NCBI RefSeq assembly: GCF_042686195.1
Contig: NZ_JBHUOQ010000001.1
Location: forward strand, 62,001 to 126,000
DNA from: Corticicoccus populi
GTDB taxonomy: Bacteria > Bacillota > Bacilli > Staphylococcales > Salinicoccaceae
Reading direction: 5' to 3'
Length of the DNA: 64,000 nt
The position numbers were made by a program, and so were the translations under genes. This document shows, in pieces, positions 9,102 through 16,320 of the stretch. Each line of letters opens with the position of its first letter. Position 1 is the stretch's first letter. The notes under the pieces are model-generated. The model worked only from the letters and a program-made list of their open reading frames with translations. It had not been told where the DNA came from and searched no databases.

Positions 9102-9947
9102 TTAATCAATCGTATCTTCCAGATCTCCATCAACCACGTCTATATCTTCAGGCGCAGTAAATAGTGATTCATCAAATGCCGGATTTACTTCATATTCGAT
9201 GATTTCTATATCACTTTCCGCAGCACCGACAGATGCTTCATCATCATTCTGTCCGCTTTCCTGCTTCACTTCAAAAAATGTTTCCTGATCAAACCAGTAC
9301 CCGGTGGTTTCACCGTCCTGTTCCGCTTCAACATGGTAGGTTTGAAAGCCGTTGATATCCTCTTCACCGATATAAGTGAGTTCTGCATTTTCAAGAAGCT
9401 GTTCATATGGATATGCTCCCGTACTTAAATCATCCATTTCCTCAGCATTTGTTCCAGACTCATGACGTATGGCTTCTGAATCACCTTCATCATAAGAAAT
9501 TGTATAGTCCGGATCGTTTAAATCAGTAAGCTGATAATTTACGGGCATTGCATTGTCTATCGCCTCACCGTCTTCTTCACCTTCCATCATCATTTCAACT
9601 TCGAGACGGTTGTAGTAGGCATCCTCTTCCATGAACTGCCACTGTTTTTCAGTGATTGACTGAGTCAGCTCTGCTTCAGGCATATTTTCTTCTTCGCCGT
9701 CTGCAGCGATATCAATTTCACTTTCTGTCACGAAATAAAGCCCATCAAGCCCGTCATAAAATGCGGCAGCTTCCTCTAAAACATCTTCAGCAGAAGGCTC
9801 TGTATTTTCAGCTGTTTCTTCACTGTTTTCTTCCTGAACTTCTTCCTCTGACGATGTTTCAGTGTCATTGCTTTCTGTATCACTGTCGTCACTGCACGCT
9901 GTTAAAAATAATACGCTCATTAGAGAACCTGCGAATAATTTTTTAAT
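9102..9947 (-). CDS. Acidic lipoprotein, LolA-like fold, with apparent ATT start
   Basis: The protein ends its signal peptide with a lipobox LTAC followed by Ser/Asp/Glu-rich linker, then a domain whose end (YHVEAEQDG, WFDQETF, NPAFDESLF) resembles the LolA/LppX-like fold of Gram-positive lipoproteins. The first ATG (9920) would leave only nine residues before the Cys and no basic residues. The frame stays open upstream and encodes a proper n-region IKKLFAGSL; the only start-like codon there is ATT at 9947, five bases after AAGCAGGG. Either ATT is used, or an ATG was lost by mutation or sequencing error. Role unknown; a sensor or carrier of lipids is possible. Confidence 0.7.
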   Translation of the reverse strand: MKKLFAGSLMSVLFLTACSDDSDTESNDTETSSEEEVQEENSEETAENTEPSAEDVLEEAAAFYDGLDGLYFVTESEIDIAADGEEENMPEAELTQSITEKQWQFMEEDAYYNRLEVEMMMEGEEDGEAIDNAMPVNYQLTDLNDPDYTISYDEGDSEAIRHESGTNAEEMDDLSTGAYPYEQLLENAELTYIGEEDINGFQTYHVEAEQDGETTGYWFDQETFFEVKQESGQNDDEASVGAAESDIEIIEYEVNPAFDESLFTAPEDIDVVDGDLEDTID

Positions 9948-10092
9948 AGTAACCCTGCTTTCTATAAGTATTTAATGTAAGTATTACCTTTAAAAACTCA
10001 TTTAAAACATATTTGCTAAAATTTGGGTTTATTTTATGTCAGGTTAATTTAATCAGAGTTATTATTATTATTATTCATGACGGGTAAGAATT

Positions 10093-10242
10093 ATGTTCTT
10101 AATTTATAATACTTTCAGTATTATGTTATGTATTGGGATATTGGAAAAATTAATCAGTGAGTTTGGGGGGATAATTACATTGATTATTCTGCCGGTATTA
10201 AACACAGTTGAAGAAGAAGTAAGATTTGAGAATAAATTATAA
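10093..10242 (+). CDS. Possible 49-residue small protein or gene remnant
   Basis: ATG 10093 opens a frame encoding a hydrophobic N-terminal half and ending in LPVLNTVEEEVRFENKL. The tail looks like the end of a real membrane protein rather than random sequence, but there is no convincing ribosome binding site before 10093; a GGGGGG stretch precedes an internal TTG at 10180. It may be the last part of a decayed gene. Low confidence. Confidence 0.25.
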   Translation: MFLIYNTFSIMLCIGILEKLISEFGGIITLIILPVLNTVEEEVRFENKL

Positions 10243-10245
10243 TCA

Positions 10246-10277
10246 AACAAAAAAACACGGCAATTTGCCGTGTTTTT
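10246..10277. terminator. Bidirectional terminator
   Basis: AAAAACACGGC, short loop, GCCGTGTTTTT: a perfect stem with A-rich and T-rich flanks. It closes the minus-strand gene at 10278 and anything arriving from the left. Confidence 0.8.
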
Positions 10278-10541
10278 CTACAGACGCTGATATAGGTGGC
10301 CTTTTAATTCTTCGGTATACTCGAAATAGCATTCGGTAATAAAGTCCTCAGAGTCTGTTTCAAGAATTTCAAGTTTTAAAAGCTGTTCTCCCTTGCCAAA
10401 GAAGGGGAGTGACTGTTCTGCGTATTCTTCTGTCAGTTTGTCGTACAGTTCCTTTGCATCTTCATCATTTTCATAAGTGTGTTGTTTTACGACCAGTTCT
10501 TCACCGGATTCTTCTATTGTAGAAAGTTTAATATCCAACAT
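10278..10541 (-). CDS. Small acidic protein of unknown function
   Basis: 87 residues, rich in Glu/Asp and without membrane segments. The open frame begins at 10556, but GGAGG precedes the ATG at 10541 with 7-8 bases spacing and is itself inside the longer frame, so 10541 is the likely start. Not recognised; cytoplasmic. Confidence 0.6.
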   Translation of the reverse strand: MLDIKLSTIEESGEELVVKQHTYENDEDAKELYDKLTEEYAEQSLPFFGKGEQLLKLEILETDSEDFITECYFEYTEELKGHLYQRL

Positions 10542-10632
10542 TATTGTGTCCTCCATTCAAGGTACCATATTATACCAGGTAGTTGTATTAAACAAAAAAC
10601 CAAGAGAGAGGTATCTCCTGGCTTTAAGCATA

Positions 10633-11235
10633 TTATTCTTCAGTCTGGATTTCAATTGTTTCGTCTACTGGATCAGAAGTTTCTTCCGCCATTGGGTTTT
10701 CACGGCTTTGAAGTACTGTTTCTAAACTTGTATCCACCGGACCGTATCCAACGACTGCCGTTGCACTTTCACCAGGTTCAACTAATTCACCGGATGCTGT
10801 AATAGCATCACTGTGTTCGTTGTCTTCAGGAACATCCATTGTTAAGTTGTCTAATGTTGTTTCACTACCGTCAGCGAGCTGTCTGACCGCAAAGTCCATA
10901 CCGAAAGCTTCAGCAGGTGATGTTGCTACATCAGAGTTATTAGTGAATTCAAATTCAACAAGTACAATTTCAGTAGGTGAAGGTTCTTCTTCACCTTCAG
11001 CAGGCTCAGCGTCCGGATCTGGTTCAACAGTGACCTGGTCGTAGCTGAGTACATTGTAGTCGCCGTATTCACCAGTATATGATACAGTTCCGTTTGATTC
11101 GCTGCCGTTTTCCTCAGTCGTTTCGTCAGTACCCTCATCCGCAGATTCATCGTCAGATGCACTATCATTGTTACATGCACCTAGTACTAAAGCAGTCGAA
11201 AGTCCGCCGGCGAGTAAGTATTTCTTTAAACTCAT
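10633..11235 (-). CDS. Acidic lipoprotein, possibly DUF5067-like
   Basis: 200 residues. Signal peptide LKKYLLAGG...LVLGAC gives a lipobox with Cys at residue 21, followed by a Ser/Asp/Glu/Asn-rich linker and a ~120-residue beta-sandwich-like domain with EFEFTNNSD and a late VGYGPVD, as in DUF5067-type lipoproteins. AGGAGG precedes ATG 11235; the upstream ATG at 11265 lacks one. Its signal peptide is almost the same as that of the tiny lipoprotein at 35027-35194, suggesting common origin. Function unknown. Confidence 0.7.
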   Translation of the reverse strand: MSLKKYLLAGGLSTALVLGACNNDSASDDESADEGTDETTEENGSESNGTVSYTGEYGDYNVLSYDQVTVEPDPDAEPAEGEEEPSPTEIVLVEFEFTNNSDVATSPAEAFGMDFAVRQLADGSETTLDNLTMDVPEDNEHSDAITASGELVEPGESATAVVGYGPVDTSLETVLQSRENPMAEETSDPVDETIEIQTEE

Positions 11236-11368
11236 GGAATTTCCTCCTAAATATTTTTCTCTCATTTTTAATTATATTCATTATTTTAAAAATAATCAAT
11301 TTTTAGAAACCGTTTTTATGAGATTTACTTTTATTTGATGTAAAATAAAATAACACAAATGTTTCTTC

Positions 11369-11512
11369 ATGCAGTGCTGCTTTCATGATGAAACACATCT
11401 GACAGAATATATTAAATACGCTAATACAGAAATTTCAGGTGTTTTGGTTTATAAAGTAATTTTAATCAAAACTGAAGAAATCATTGATCACATCTCATTA
11501 AACTGGATTTCA
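11369..11512 (+). pseudogene. N-terminal part of a split GNAT acetyltransferase
   Basis: The frame reads DETHLTEYIKYAN, then VYKVILIKTEEIIDHISLN. The last part matches the beta-strand before motif A in YdaF/RimJ-like acetyltransferases (usual form: EIIGHISLNRI). The match stops near 11512. The missing motif A and C-terminal half resume in the same orientation at 13717, on the other side of the KAP NTPase gene. The first ~30 residues of the family are also not recognisable. Read as a gene broken by insertion. Confidence 0.6.
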
Positions 11513-11706
11513 TTACTTATTCGTTGGCGGGGTGTGACAGTCTTCTGTTTAAAAGTACCGTTTCTCGAATTTCCAGGATTAAAGGTAGTAACTAAATCTC
11601 AAAGGTAACCGTTTTTATTGATTTATTTACACAAACTTTTAAAGGGTCTCGTTATGTTCTATTATTGACTAATAAATCAATCTTTTTGAAGGTGTTTTGG
11701 GCAAGT

Positions 11707-11712
11707 TATAAT
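11707..11712 (+). promoter_or_regulatory. Candidate -10 box of the KAP NTPase gene
   Basis: A consensus TATAAT about 95 bases before the proposed start. The best -35 at 17-base spacing (TTTTGA) is weak. Confidence 0.4.
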
Positions 11713-11805
11713 TATAAGAGTTTACTAGCCGAAATTCAGACAAAAACAATAAAGAATATGATAAAAAATTAATTTAAATACTTGAGAATGTGGGAGTGAT
11801 GCACT

Positions 11806-13674
11806 ATTATTGATGAGCTAAAACAAGAAATTGACTATTTTTATAATACCTATATTGATTGTGCGAATAAAACAGGTGTAACGTTATTGAACGGTAGATG
11901 GGGTAGTGGAAAAACATACTTTTTAGATAGATTAAGAGAGAGCAACACAAAGTATAAATATATTGAGATGGACTTTTGGGGAGAAGAAATTTCAGGTCAA
12001 AACTTTATTTTAATAGCGAAAAAACTGAGACCTATAAAGTTTTTATGTTACAAGTTTACTTACCCAATAATAGTAGTAATAATCTCTGCAATAATACCTT
12101 TATTAGGCTACTTATTTACAGCTGACATCTTTATTACTTCAGTTTTTACCAACAGTATATTACTATTATTCTTTATCTTTTTTATAATAGCTTTGTTACT
12201 ACAATTCAAATATTATTTTTCTAGTTCAGATATTTTAGAAAAAAACTCTAAAAAAATAGTTGTAAATTTTTCGAATCCAAATAAAATAATTATTATTGAT
12301 GATTTTGATAGAATATCTTCTCAAGACCGTCAAAATTTATACGCTATTATTAATCTGCTTAAAAGTAAGAAAAATAAGATTATTATAGTTGGGGATATAT
12401 TACAAATAGATCGAGATATAAGGGATGGTTTCGTAAGAAAAATTATAGATTATAGATATGATATAGATAATCTTCATACTTCGAAGTATTTATATACTAA
12501 AATTGAAGAGGAACTACAAAAGATGGAAGTTGATACTTCTTCTATTGAAATGACCCTTTTGAGAAGTGATTTTATCAATAAGAAAAGAACATACCGAGAT
12601 TATAAACAATTTTCTGAACTCATAAATGATCATGTTTTTAAGAATAGAAATATAAAATATATCAATTCTAATGAAAAAGTTTATCTTTTATATTTATATC
12701 ATTTTTACTACGATGTATATAATAAAATTATTTCGTTTATAAATTCTGATCAAATTGCATTTCCGGCAATTTCACAGTCTCGGAAGTCAAATTCAAAGTC
12801 AGGTAAAGAAGATTTTATGAATGAATTACAAGATGAATATCAACTGAATGATTTGCTGTATCCATTTAGAAACAGTAAAGATTTAAATTCACCATCCTTA
12901 TTTGATGGGTATCATGATTTATATATAGTTGGCAATGGGAAAAACTTTAATGACATAAAGTTGGCACTTAAATATAGTAAAGTTTTATCTGCTGATAGTT
13001 TTAAAAAAGTTATAGAGTTAGATTTACAATCTCAAACTTTATTTAGATCAAGAATTTATAGACTTGTGGTAATAAACCAAGAAGATAAAAATCTATTGAT
13101 AGAATATTTAAGTAGTAGCGTAAATCTATTATTTGCTAATAATCAATACAACGAAGATACTAGCTTTAACAACTTAATCGTTGCTACATTTTTTAATTTG
13201 AAAACTTTTTTAATAAAAAGTCCAGAATTTAAGAAGTGGTACATGAATATAGCATCTGCTATTAATTTAAATAAATTATTTTTCTTAAAAGTAAGATTTG
13301 ATCGAGAAGACAATATCTTGACCTATGAAGAATATGAATCTATCGTACAGGCGAAAAATATTGTTTTTAATGACGAATCATTTTATGGCACATTACAGTT
13401 GCTAAAAAATTATGACAAAGAAAGATTCAATGAATTAATTAAGGATATTATTAACAGTAATGACGAGGAGTTTTATGAAACATCAAAATCACGCTTGTTA
13501 TCTGTATTTATTAAAGACGGCAAAGAAGAAATTCAAATGTTACATGAAACGATAATTGAATCTCCTAAATTGAAAGATGAATTTTTAGCAAGAATTAAAA
13601 AAATTGAGAATATACAATTTAGAAAGGAACTATTATCATATTTCAATATCGCCGATGAGTATCACGCATGGTAA
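11806..13674 (+). CDS. KAP-type P-loop NTPase with two inserted membrane helices
   Basis: Walker A is GRWGSGKT; Walker B is IIIIDDFDR about 130 residues later. Between them lie two hydrophobic helices (roughly residues 58-78 and 88-107 counted from TTG 11887), as in KAP NTPases (PF07693 family; YobI- and PifA-related). TTG 11887 would remove the strand before Walker A (GVTLLNG), so the start must be upstream. There is no ATG/GTG/TTG in frame; ATT 11806 sits nine bases after GGGAG. Alternatively a one-base slip in CACTATTATTGAT separates ATG 11799 from the frame. Very AT-rich; inserted in an acetyltransferase gene. Phage exclusion is a guess from related proteins. Confidence 0.75.
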   Translation: MIDELKQEIDYFYNTYIDCANKTGVTLLNGRWGSGKTYFLDRLRESNTKYKYIEMDFWGEEISGQNFILIAKKLRPIKFLCYKFTYPIIVVIISAIIPLLGYLFTADIFITSVFTNSILLLFFIFFIIALLLQFKYYFSSSDILEKNSKKIVVNFSNPNKIIIIDDFDRISSQDRQNLYAIINLLKSKKNKIIIVGDILQIDRDIRDGFVRKIIDYRYDIDNLHTSKYLYTKIEEELQKMEVDTSSIEMTLLRSDFINKKRTYRDYKQFSELINDHVFKNRNIKYINSNEKVYLLYLYHFYYDVYNKIISFINSDQIAFPAISQSRKSNSKSGKEDFMNELQDEYQLNDLLYPFRNSKDLNSPSLFDGYHDLYIVGNGKNFNDIKLALKYSKVLSADSFKKVIELDLQSQTLFRSRIYRLVVINQEDKNLLIEYLSSSVNLLFANNQYNEDTSFNNLIVATFFNLKTFLIKSPEFKKWYMNIASAINLNKLFFLKVRFDREDNILTYEEYESIVQAKNIVFNDESFYGTLQLLKNYDKERFNELIKDIINSNDEEFYETSKSRLLSVFIKDGKEEIQMLHETIIESPKLKDEFLARIKKIENIQFRKELLSYFNIADEYHAW

Positions 13675-13716
13675 ATTACAGGAGAAGTGAAATTAAATAG
13701 CTTCTTAGATTGATAA

Positions 13717-13971
13717 GGGGAACCAAATGTCAGAGGACAGGGTGTCGGTCAAAAGATGCTTGAGGAAGTTTTGAAAATTGCTTTTGGGAAACTCAAGATG
13801 CATCGTGTGAGTCTGGGAGTATTTGATTTTAATCAATCAGCCGTATCTTGTTATGAAAAAGTCGGCTTTACAAAAGAGGGACTTCTTCGTGACAGCAGAA
13901 AAATCGGGAATGAATATTGGAGTTTAATTGAAATGAGCATACTTGAGAGTGAATGGTTTGAGAACCATTGA
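13717..13971 (+). pseudogene. C-terminal part of a split GNAT acetyltransferase
   Basis: The open frame begins just after a TAA and reads GEPNVRGQGVGQKML, the acetyl-CoA-binding motif A (R/Q-x-x-G-x-G), then HRVSLGVFDFN, CYEKVGF, EGLLRDSRK, WSLIEMSIL, all standard for YdaF-like GNAT enzymes. The N-terminal half is missing here; a matching piece lies at 11369-11512. An ATG at 13756 could start only a 71-residue stub lacking motif A, so it is not expected to be active. Confidence 0.75.
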
Positions 13972-14003
13972 TTCAAAAGCGAAGAGTTTATGGAGGATTA
14001 TTA

Positions 14004-14426
14004 ATGAATATCAAAGGCATTAACCATCTTTTGTTTTCAGTTTCTGATTTAGAGAAATCAATTAAATTTTATCAGGATGTATTTGATGCAAAATTAATGG
14101 TAAAGGGGAAGACTACAGCATATTTTGATTTGAACGGAATGTGGCTTGCGCTTAATTTAGAAGTGGATATACCGCGCAATGAAATCAATGATTCTTATAC
14201 ACATATTGCTTTTTCAGTAGAAAATGATGAAATAGATCATTTATATAATAAACTCAAGTCATTGAAAGTAAATATTTTATCCGGACGACCGAGAGATATC
14301 AGAGATAAAAAAAGTATATATTTTACTGACCTTGATGGGCATAAATTTGAGTTCCATACAGGGACTTTACAGGACAGGCTGAATTATTATAAAGAAGAGA
14401 AACCACATATGGATTTTTATGATTAG
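14004..14426 (+). CDS. fosB: FosB-type fosfomycin-inactivating thiol transferase
   Basis: 140 residues, the usual FosB length. Metal ligands expected in this VOC enzyme are present: H8, H67 and E116. Further family stretches are DIPRNEI, SYTHIAF, RDIRD, YFTDLDGHK and NYYKEEKPHM. FosB adds bacillithiol (or cysteine) to fosfomycin in the cytoplasm, opening the epoxide. TGGAGG precedes ATG 14004; the open frame extends back to a TTG at 13968 without a site. It follows the broken acetyltransferase and ends at a strong hairpin. Confident in the family; resistance level is not visible from sequence. Confidence 0.9.
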   Translation: MNIKGINHLLFSVSDLEKSIKFYQDVFDAKLMVKGKTTAYFDLNGMWLALNLEVDIPRNEINDSYTHIAFSVENDEIDHLYNKLKSLKVNILSGRPRDIRDKKSIYFTDLDGHKFEFHTGTLQDRLNYYKEEKPHMDFYD

Positions 14427-14435
14427 CATGCTTTC

Positions 14436-14469
14436 CACAAAAAAAAGAGCCGTCAAAAAACGGCTCTTT
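14436..14469. terminator. Bidirectional terminator, likely the old menA terminator
   Basis: AAAGAGCCGT, 6-base loop, ACGGCTCTTT. On the minus strand it is followed by eight T residues, on the plus strand by none. It closes fosB on the plus strand and sits exactly behind the partial menA copy on the minus strand. Confidence 0.8.
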
Positions 14470-14475
14470 AGTATA

Positions 14476-14580
14476 TTTAGAGACCTGTCAGCCCTGAATC
14501 AATAATCCAAGTGATAACAGCGTACCGAAAATGGTATTTATTTTCCCCATGGATGCCATGGCTGGAATCAGTTCGACAGG
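14476..14580 (-). repeat. Partial second copy of the menA 3' end
   Basis: This stretch aligns with 15279-15384, the last ~105 bases of menA, with about nine substitutions and one 1-base gap by eye. On the minus strand it encodes the end of MenA with a changed tail (G-L-L-I-Q-G-stop). It cannot be a gene; it is a remnant of an older or donor menA end, separated from the intact menA by the mazEF module. Confidence 0.8.
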
Positions 14581-14597
14581 TATTCTTCCATAGTTTT

Positions 14598-14933
14598 TTA
14601 ATTTACAATTTCAGAATGTGCAATGATGGTTTCTAAGATATTGGATTTAAGGTCATCATGGATTTCATCAATAACTTTAGTGTTTTGTACTTTTAAATCC
14701 AATGCTCTAATTTGTACAGTATCAATGATGCCGGTAATATTATTATTTTTAGTTTTGACAGGTAAATCGGATGGCTGTCGCCGACTTCTGTTTGTGATTG
14801 GCATAATCCAGCTAAAAGATGAACCGTTGTTGATAAGGTCATTACTGACCACAACACAAGGTCTGTATTTTTTCTTTTCTCTGCCGCGTGTTGGATCTAA
14901 ATCAACTGTGATGACATCAAATTGTTTTACCAT
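14598..14933 (-). CDS. mazF: MazF/PemK-family mRNA interferase toxin
   Basis: 111 residues, the usual length. It starts with the PemK/MazF signature (FDVITVDLDPTRGREKKKYRPCVVVSND), followed by a conserved Ser/Pro-rich strand (SWIMPIT) and GIIDTVQIRALD. Toxins of this fold are ribonucleases that cut mRNA at short sequences. The start ATG overlaps the end of the antitoxin gene by seven bases, so translation is coupled. It lies between two copies of the menA 3' end. This is an additional, accessory pair rather than the chromosomal mazEF near sigB, judging by context. Cleavage site cannot be told. Confidence 0.85.
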   Translation of the reverse strand: MVKQFDVITVDLDPTRGREKKKYRPCVVVSNDLINNGSSFSWIMPITNRSRRQPSDLPVKTKNNNITGIIDTVQIRALDLKVQNTKVIDEIHDDLKSNILETIIAHSEIVN

Positions 14934-15178
14934 AATTCTTCCCCTTCTGCTTCTCCGTAATCGACTTCATGTTCGCTGTACTGACCCCCATTACGATAAA
15001 AGTCCTGAATCTCATCTTTAAGTGTTTTTTCTCTTTTCGTGAATATGATGGTGCAGTCTTTAATCTGGACATCCAGGTCATCACCGATTTTTAATCCTGC
15101 CTGTGTTAGTATCGTTTTATTTAAACTAATCGCCTGACTATTGCCATTTTTAAATACTCTTGATAATACTTTGGACAT
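14927..15178 (-). CDS. mazE: MazE/AbrB-type antitoxin
   Basis: 83 residues. The N-terminal half is a swapped-hairpin AbrB/MazE DNA-binding domain (VFKNGNSQAISLNK, then GLKIGDDLDVQI); the C-terminal half is acidic (EHEVDYGEAEGEELW), as needed to cover the toxin. The frame opens at 15277 but AGGAGGTG lies before ATG 15178, making that the start. It probably represses its own promoter. Overlaps mazF. Confidence 0.85.
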   Translation of the reverse strand: MSKVLSRVFKNGNSQAISLNKTILTQAGLKIGDDLDVQIKDCTIIFTKREKTLKDEIQDFYRNGGQYSEHEVDYGEAEGEELW

Positions 15179-15197
15179 TGTTACACCTCCTAAAGAT

Positions 15198-15225
15198 ATT
15201 ATACCGTGTGTAAGTACAATGTAAA
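15198..15225 (-). promoter_or_regulatory. Promoter of mazEF with repeat half-sites
   Basis: Minus strand TTTACA, 16 bases, TATAAT. The spacer and -35 contain GTATTTAC and GTACTTAC, two near-identical 8-mers that could be bound by MazE for autorepression. It lies downstream of the menA terminator, so the pair has its own transcription. Confidence 0.7.
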
Positions 15226-15240
15226 TACATTTGTGATATA

Positions 15241-15274
15241 AAAAACAAGTCACCGAAATAGGTGACTTGTTTTT
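15241..15274 (-). terminator. Terminator of menA
   Basis: AAAAACAAGTCACC, 6-base loop, GGTGACTTGTTTTT: a perfect 14-base stem with T run, placed just after the menA stop. Confidence 0.85.
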
Positions 15275-15279
15275 CAAAT

Positions 15280-16203
15280 TTAGAGACCTGTCAGCCCGTG
15301 AATTAATAATCCCAGTGACAACAGCATACCGAAAATGGTATTTAATTTACCCATGGATGCCATGGCCGGAATTAGTTCGACCGGGGTATGTCCTTTTTTC
15401 CAGAGTTTCACTGTTTTTACCGCAAGGGGTATAGACAACAGCGGCAGCAATAAGAATAAAGAACTTTCCGGTGCGAAAAATGCGAACCATATTATGAATA
15501 AATAACCGACCGCAAGGAGCAGGGCGGAAGTATTGACGGCATTTTTTTTACCGGCCAATATGACAAATGTTTTTCTGCCGCTTTCTGCATCTTTTTTCCG
15601 GTCTCTGATATTATTCGCCATGTTAAGGAGTCCGATGGTAATCGCAACCGGGATTGAAATTAACAGTGGAAAATAATAATGTTCGAGTGAACCGGTGTGG
15701 ATGAAAAATGTAATCATAATGATGACGGTGCCCATGAAAAGTCCTGCAAAAATTTCGCCGAAAGGTGTCCAGGAAATCGGGAACGGTCCGCCGGTATAAA
15801 GATAGCCGACAGCCATCGATACTGCACCGATGACGAGTATCCAAAGGGATGACTGGAATGCGATGTAAAGCCCGATCAGAGCGGCGGTGAAGTAAAACGC
15901 AACCGCAATCATATAGACGGTTTTCGGACGCATACCGTTTCTGACGATGGCACCTGCGATGCCGACGGATTCTTTACTGTCAAGTCCTTTTTTATGGTCA
16001 AAGTATTCATTGAACATATTGGTTGCGGACTGAATCAGGATGGTTGCGATGAGCATCGCAGCAAACATATCCAGCCGTATATCTGAAAAAGCGAGGGCAC
16101 TGAATGTGCCGACAAAGACCGGAACAAATCCCGCAGTCAGTGTGTGGGGTCTGGTCAGTGATACATATTTTTTGAAACCTGTTAATGTTTCGGTGGTCTG
16201 CAT
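15280..16203 (-). CDS. menA: 1,4-dihydroxy-2-naphthoate polyprenyltransferase
   Basis: 307 residues, about nine membrane helices, UbiA superfamily. Both Asp-rich prenyl-diphosphate motifs are visible: NEYFDHKKGLD near residues 65-75 and NNIRDRKKD near 200. MenA attaches the isoprenoid tail to DHNA in the membrane, making demethylmenaquinone. ATG 16203 follows AAAGGAAG; the earlier ATG 16224 has no site and lies about where transcription should begin. It is divergent from the menFDHB operon, so both halves of the pathway share one control region. Confidence 0.92.
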   Translation of the reverse strand: MQTTETLTGFKKYVSLTRPHTLTAGFVPVFVGTFSALAFSDIRLDMFAAMLIATILIQSATNMFNEYFDHKKGLDSKESVGIAGAIVRNGMRPKTVYMIAVAFYFTAALIGLYIAFQSSLWILVIGAVSMAVGYLYTGGPFPISWTPFGEIFAGLFMGTVIIMITFFIHTGSLEHYYFPLLISIPVAITIGLLNMANNIRDRKKDAESGRKTFVILAGKKNAVNTSALLLAVGYLFIIWFAFFAPESSLFLLLPLLSIPLAVKTVKLWKKGHTPVELIPAMASMGKLNTIFGMLLSLGLLIHGLTGL

Positions 16204-16233
16204 GATGATCTTCCTTTGTGACATGATTCATTT

Positions 16234-16239
16234 ATTTTA
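16234..16239 (-). promoter_or_regulatory. Extended -10 box of menA
   Basis: Minus strand TGATAAAAT (TG-n-TAAAAT). The -35 is weak. It places the transcript start near 16227 and supports the downstream start codon of menA. Confidence 0.5.
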
Positions 16240-16260
16240 TCACAAATAAAGTGTCTTACG

Positions 16261-16289
16261 TACACAGTGAAATTAATAAATGATAAAAT
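16261..16289 (+). promoter_or_regulatory. Promoter of the menF operon
   Basis: TACACA, 17 bases, TAAAAT, with a TG extension (TGATAAAAT). The same extended -10 word is used by the divergent menA promoter. The predicted transcript start near 16296 argues against the upstream in-frame GTG and ATG codons of menF. Confidence 0.6.
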
Positions 16290-16320
16290 AGTACTATCTA
16301 TGTTGAAAGAAGTGTATAAG

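Larger units (their letters stand above)
9948..10277. other. Intergenic region with ATT microsatellite
   Basis: About 330 bases, AT-rich. It holds a run of about six ATT triplets near 10058-10076, a 49-codon open frame (10093-10242) listed separately, and a terminator at 10246-10277. No other gene is supported. Confidence 0.5.

Noticed and set aside
10058..10076. ATT triplet run as a regulatory or phase-variable repeat
   Set aside because: It lies in no promoter or reading frame that I can support; short runs like this are common in AT-rich spacers.
11369..11608. 79-codon open frame as a complete gene
   Set aside because: Only its first ~48 codons resemble a protein (GNAT N-terminal half); the rest is unrelated and there is no ribosome binding site. 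Treated as a pseudogene piece.
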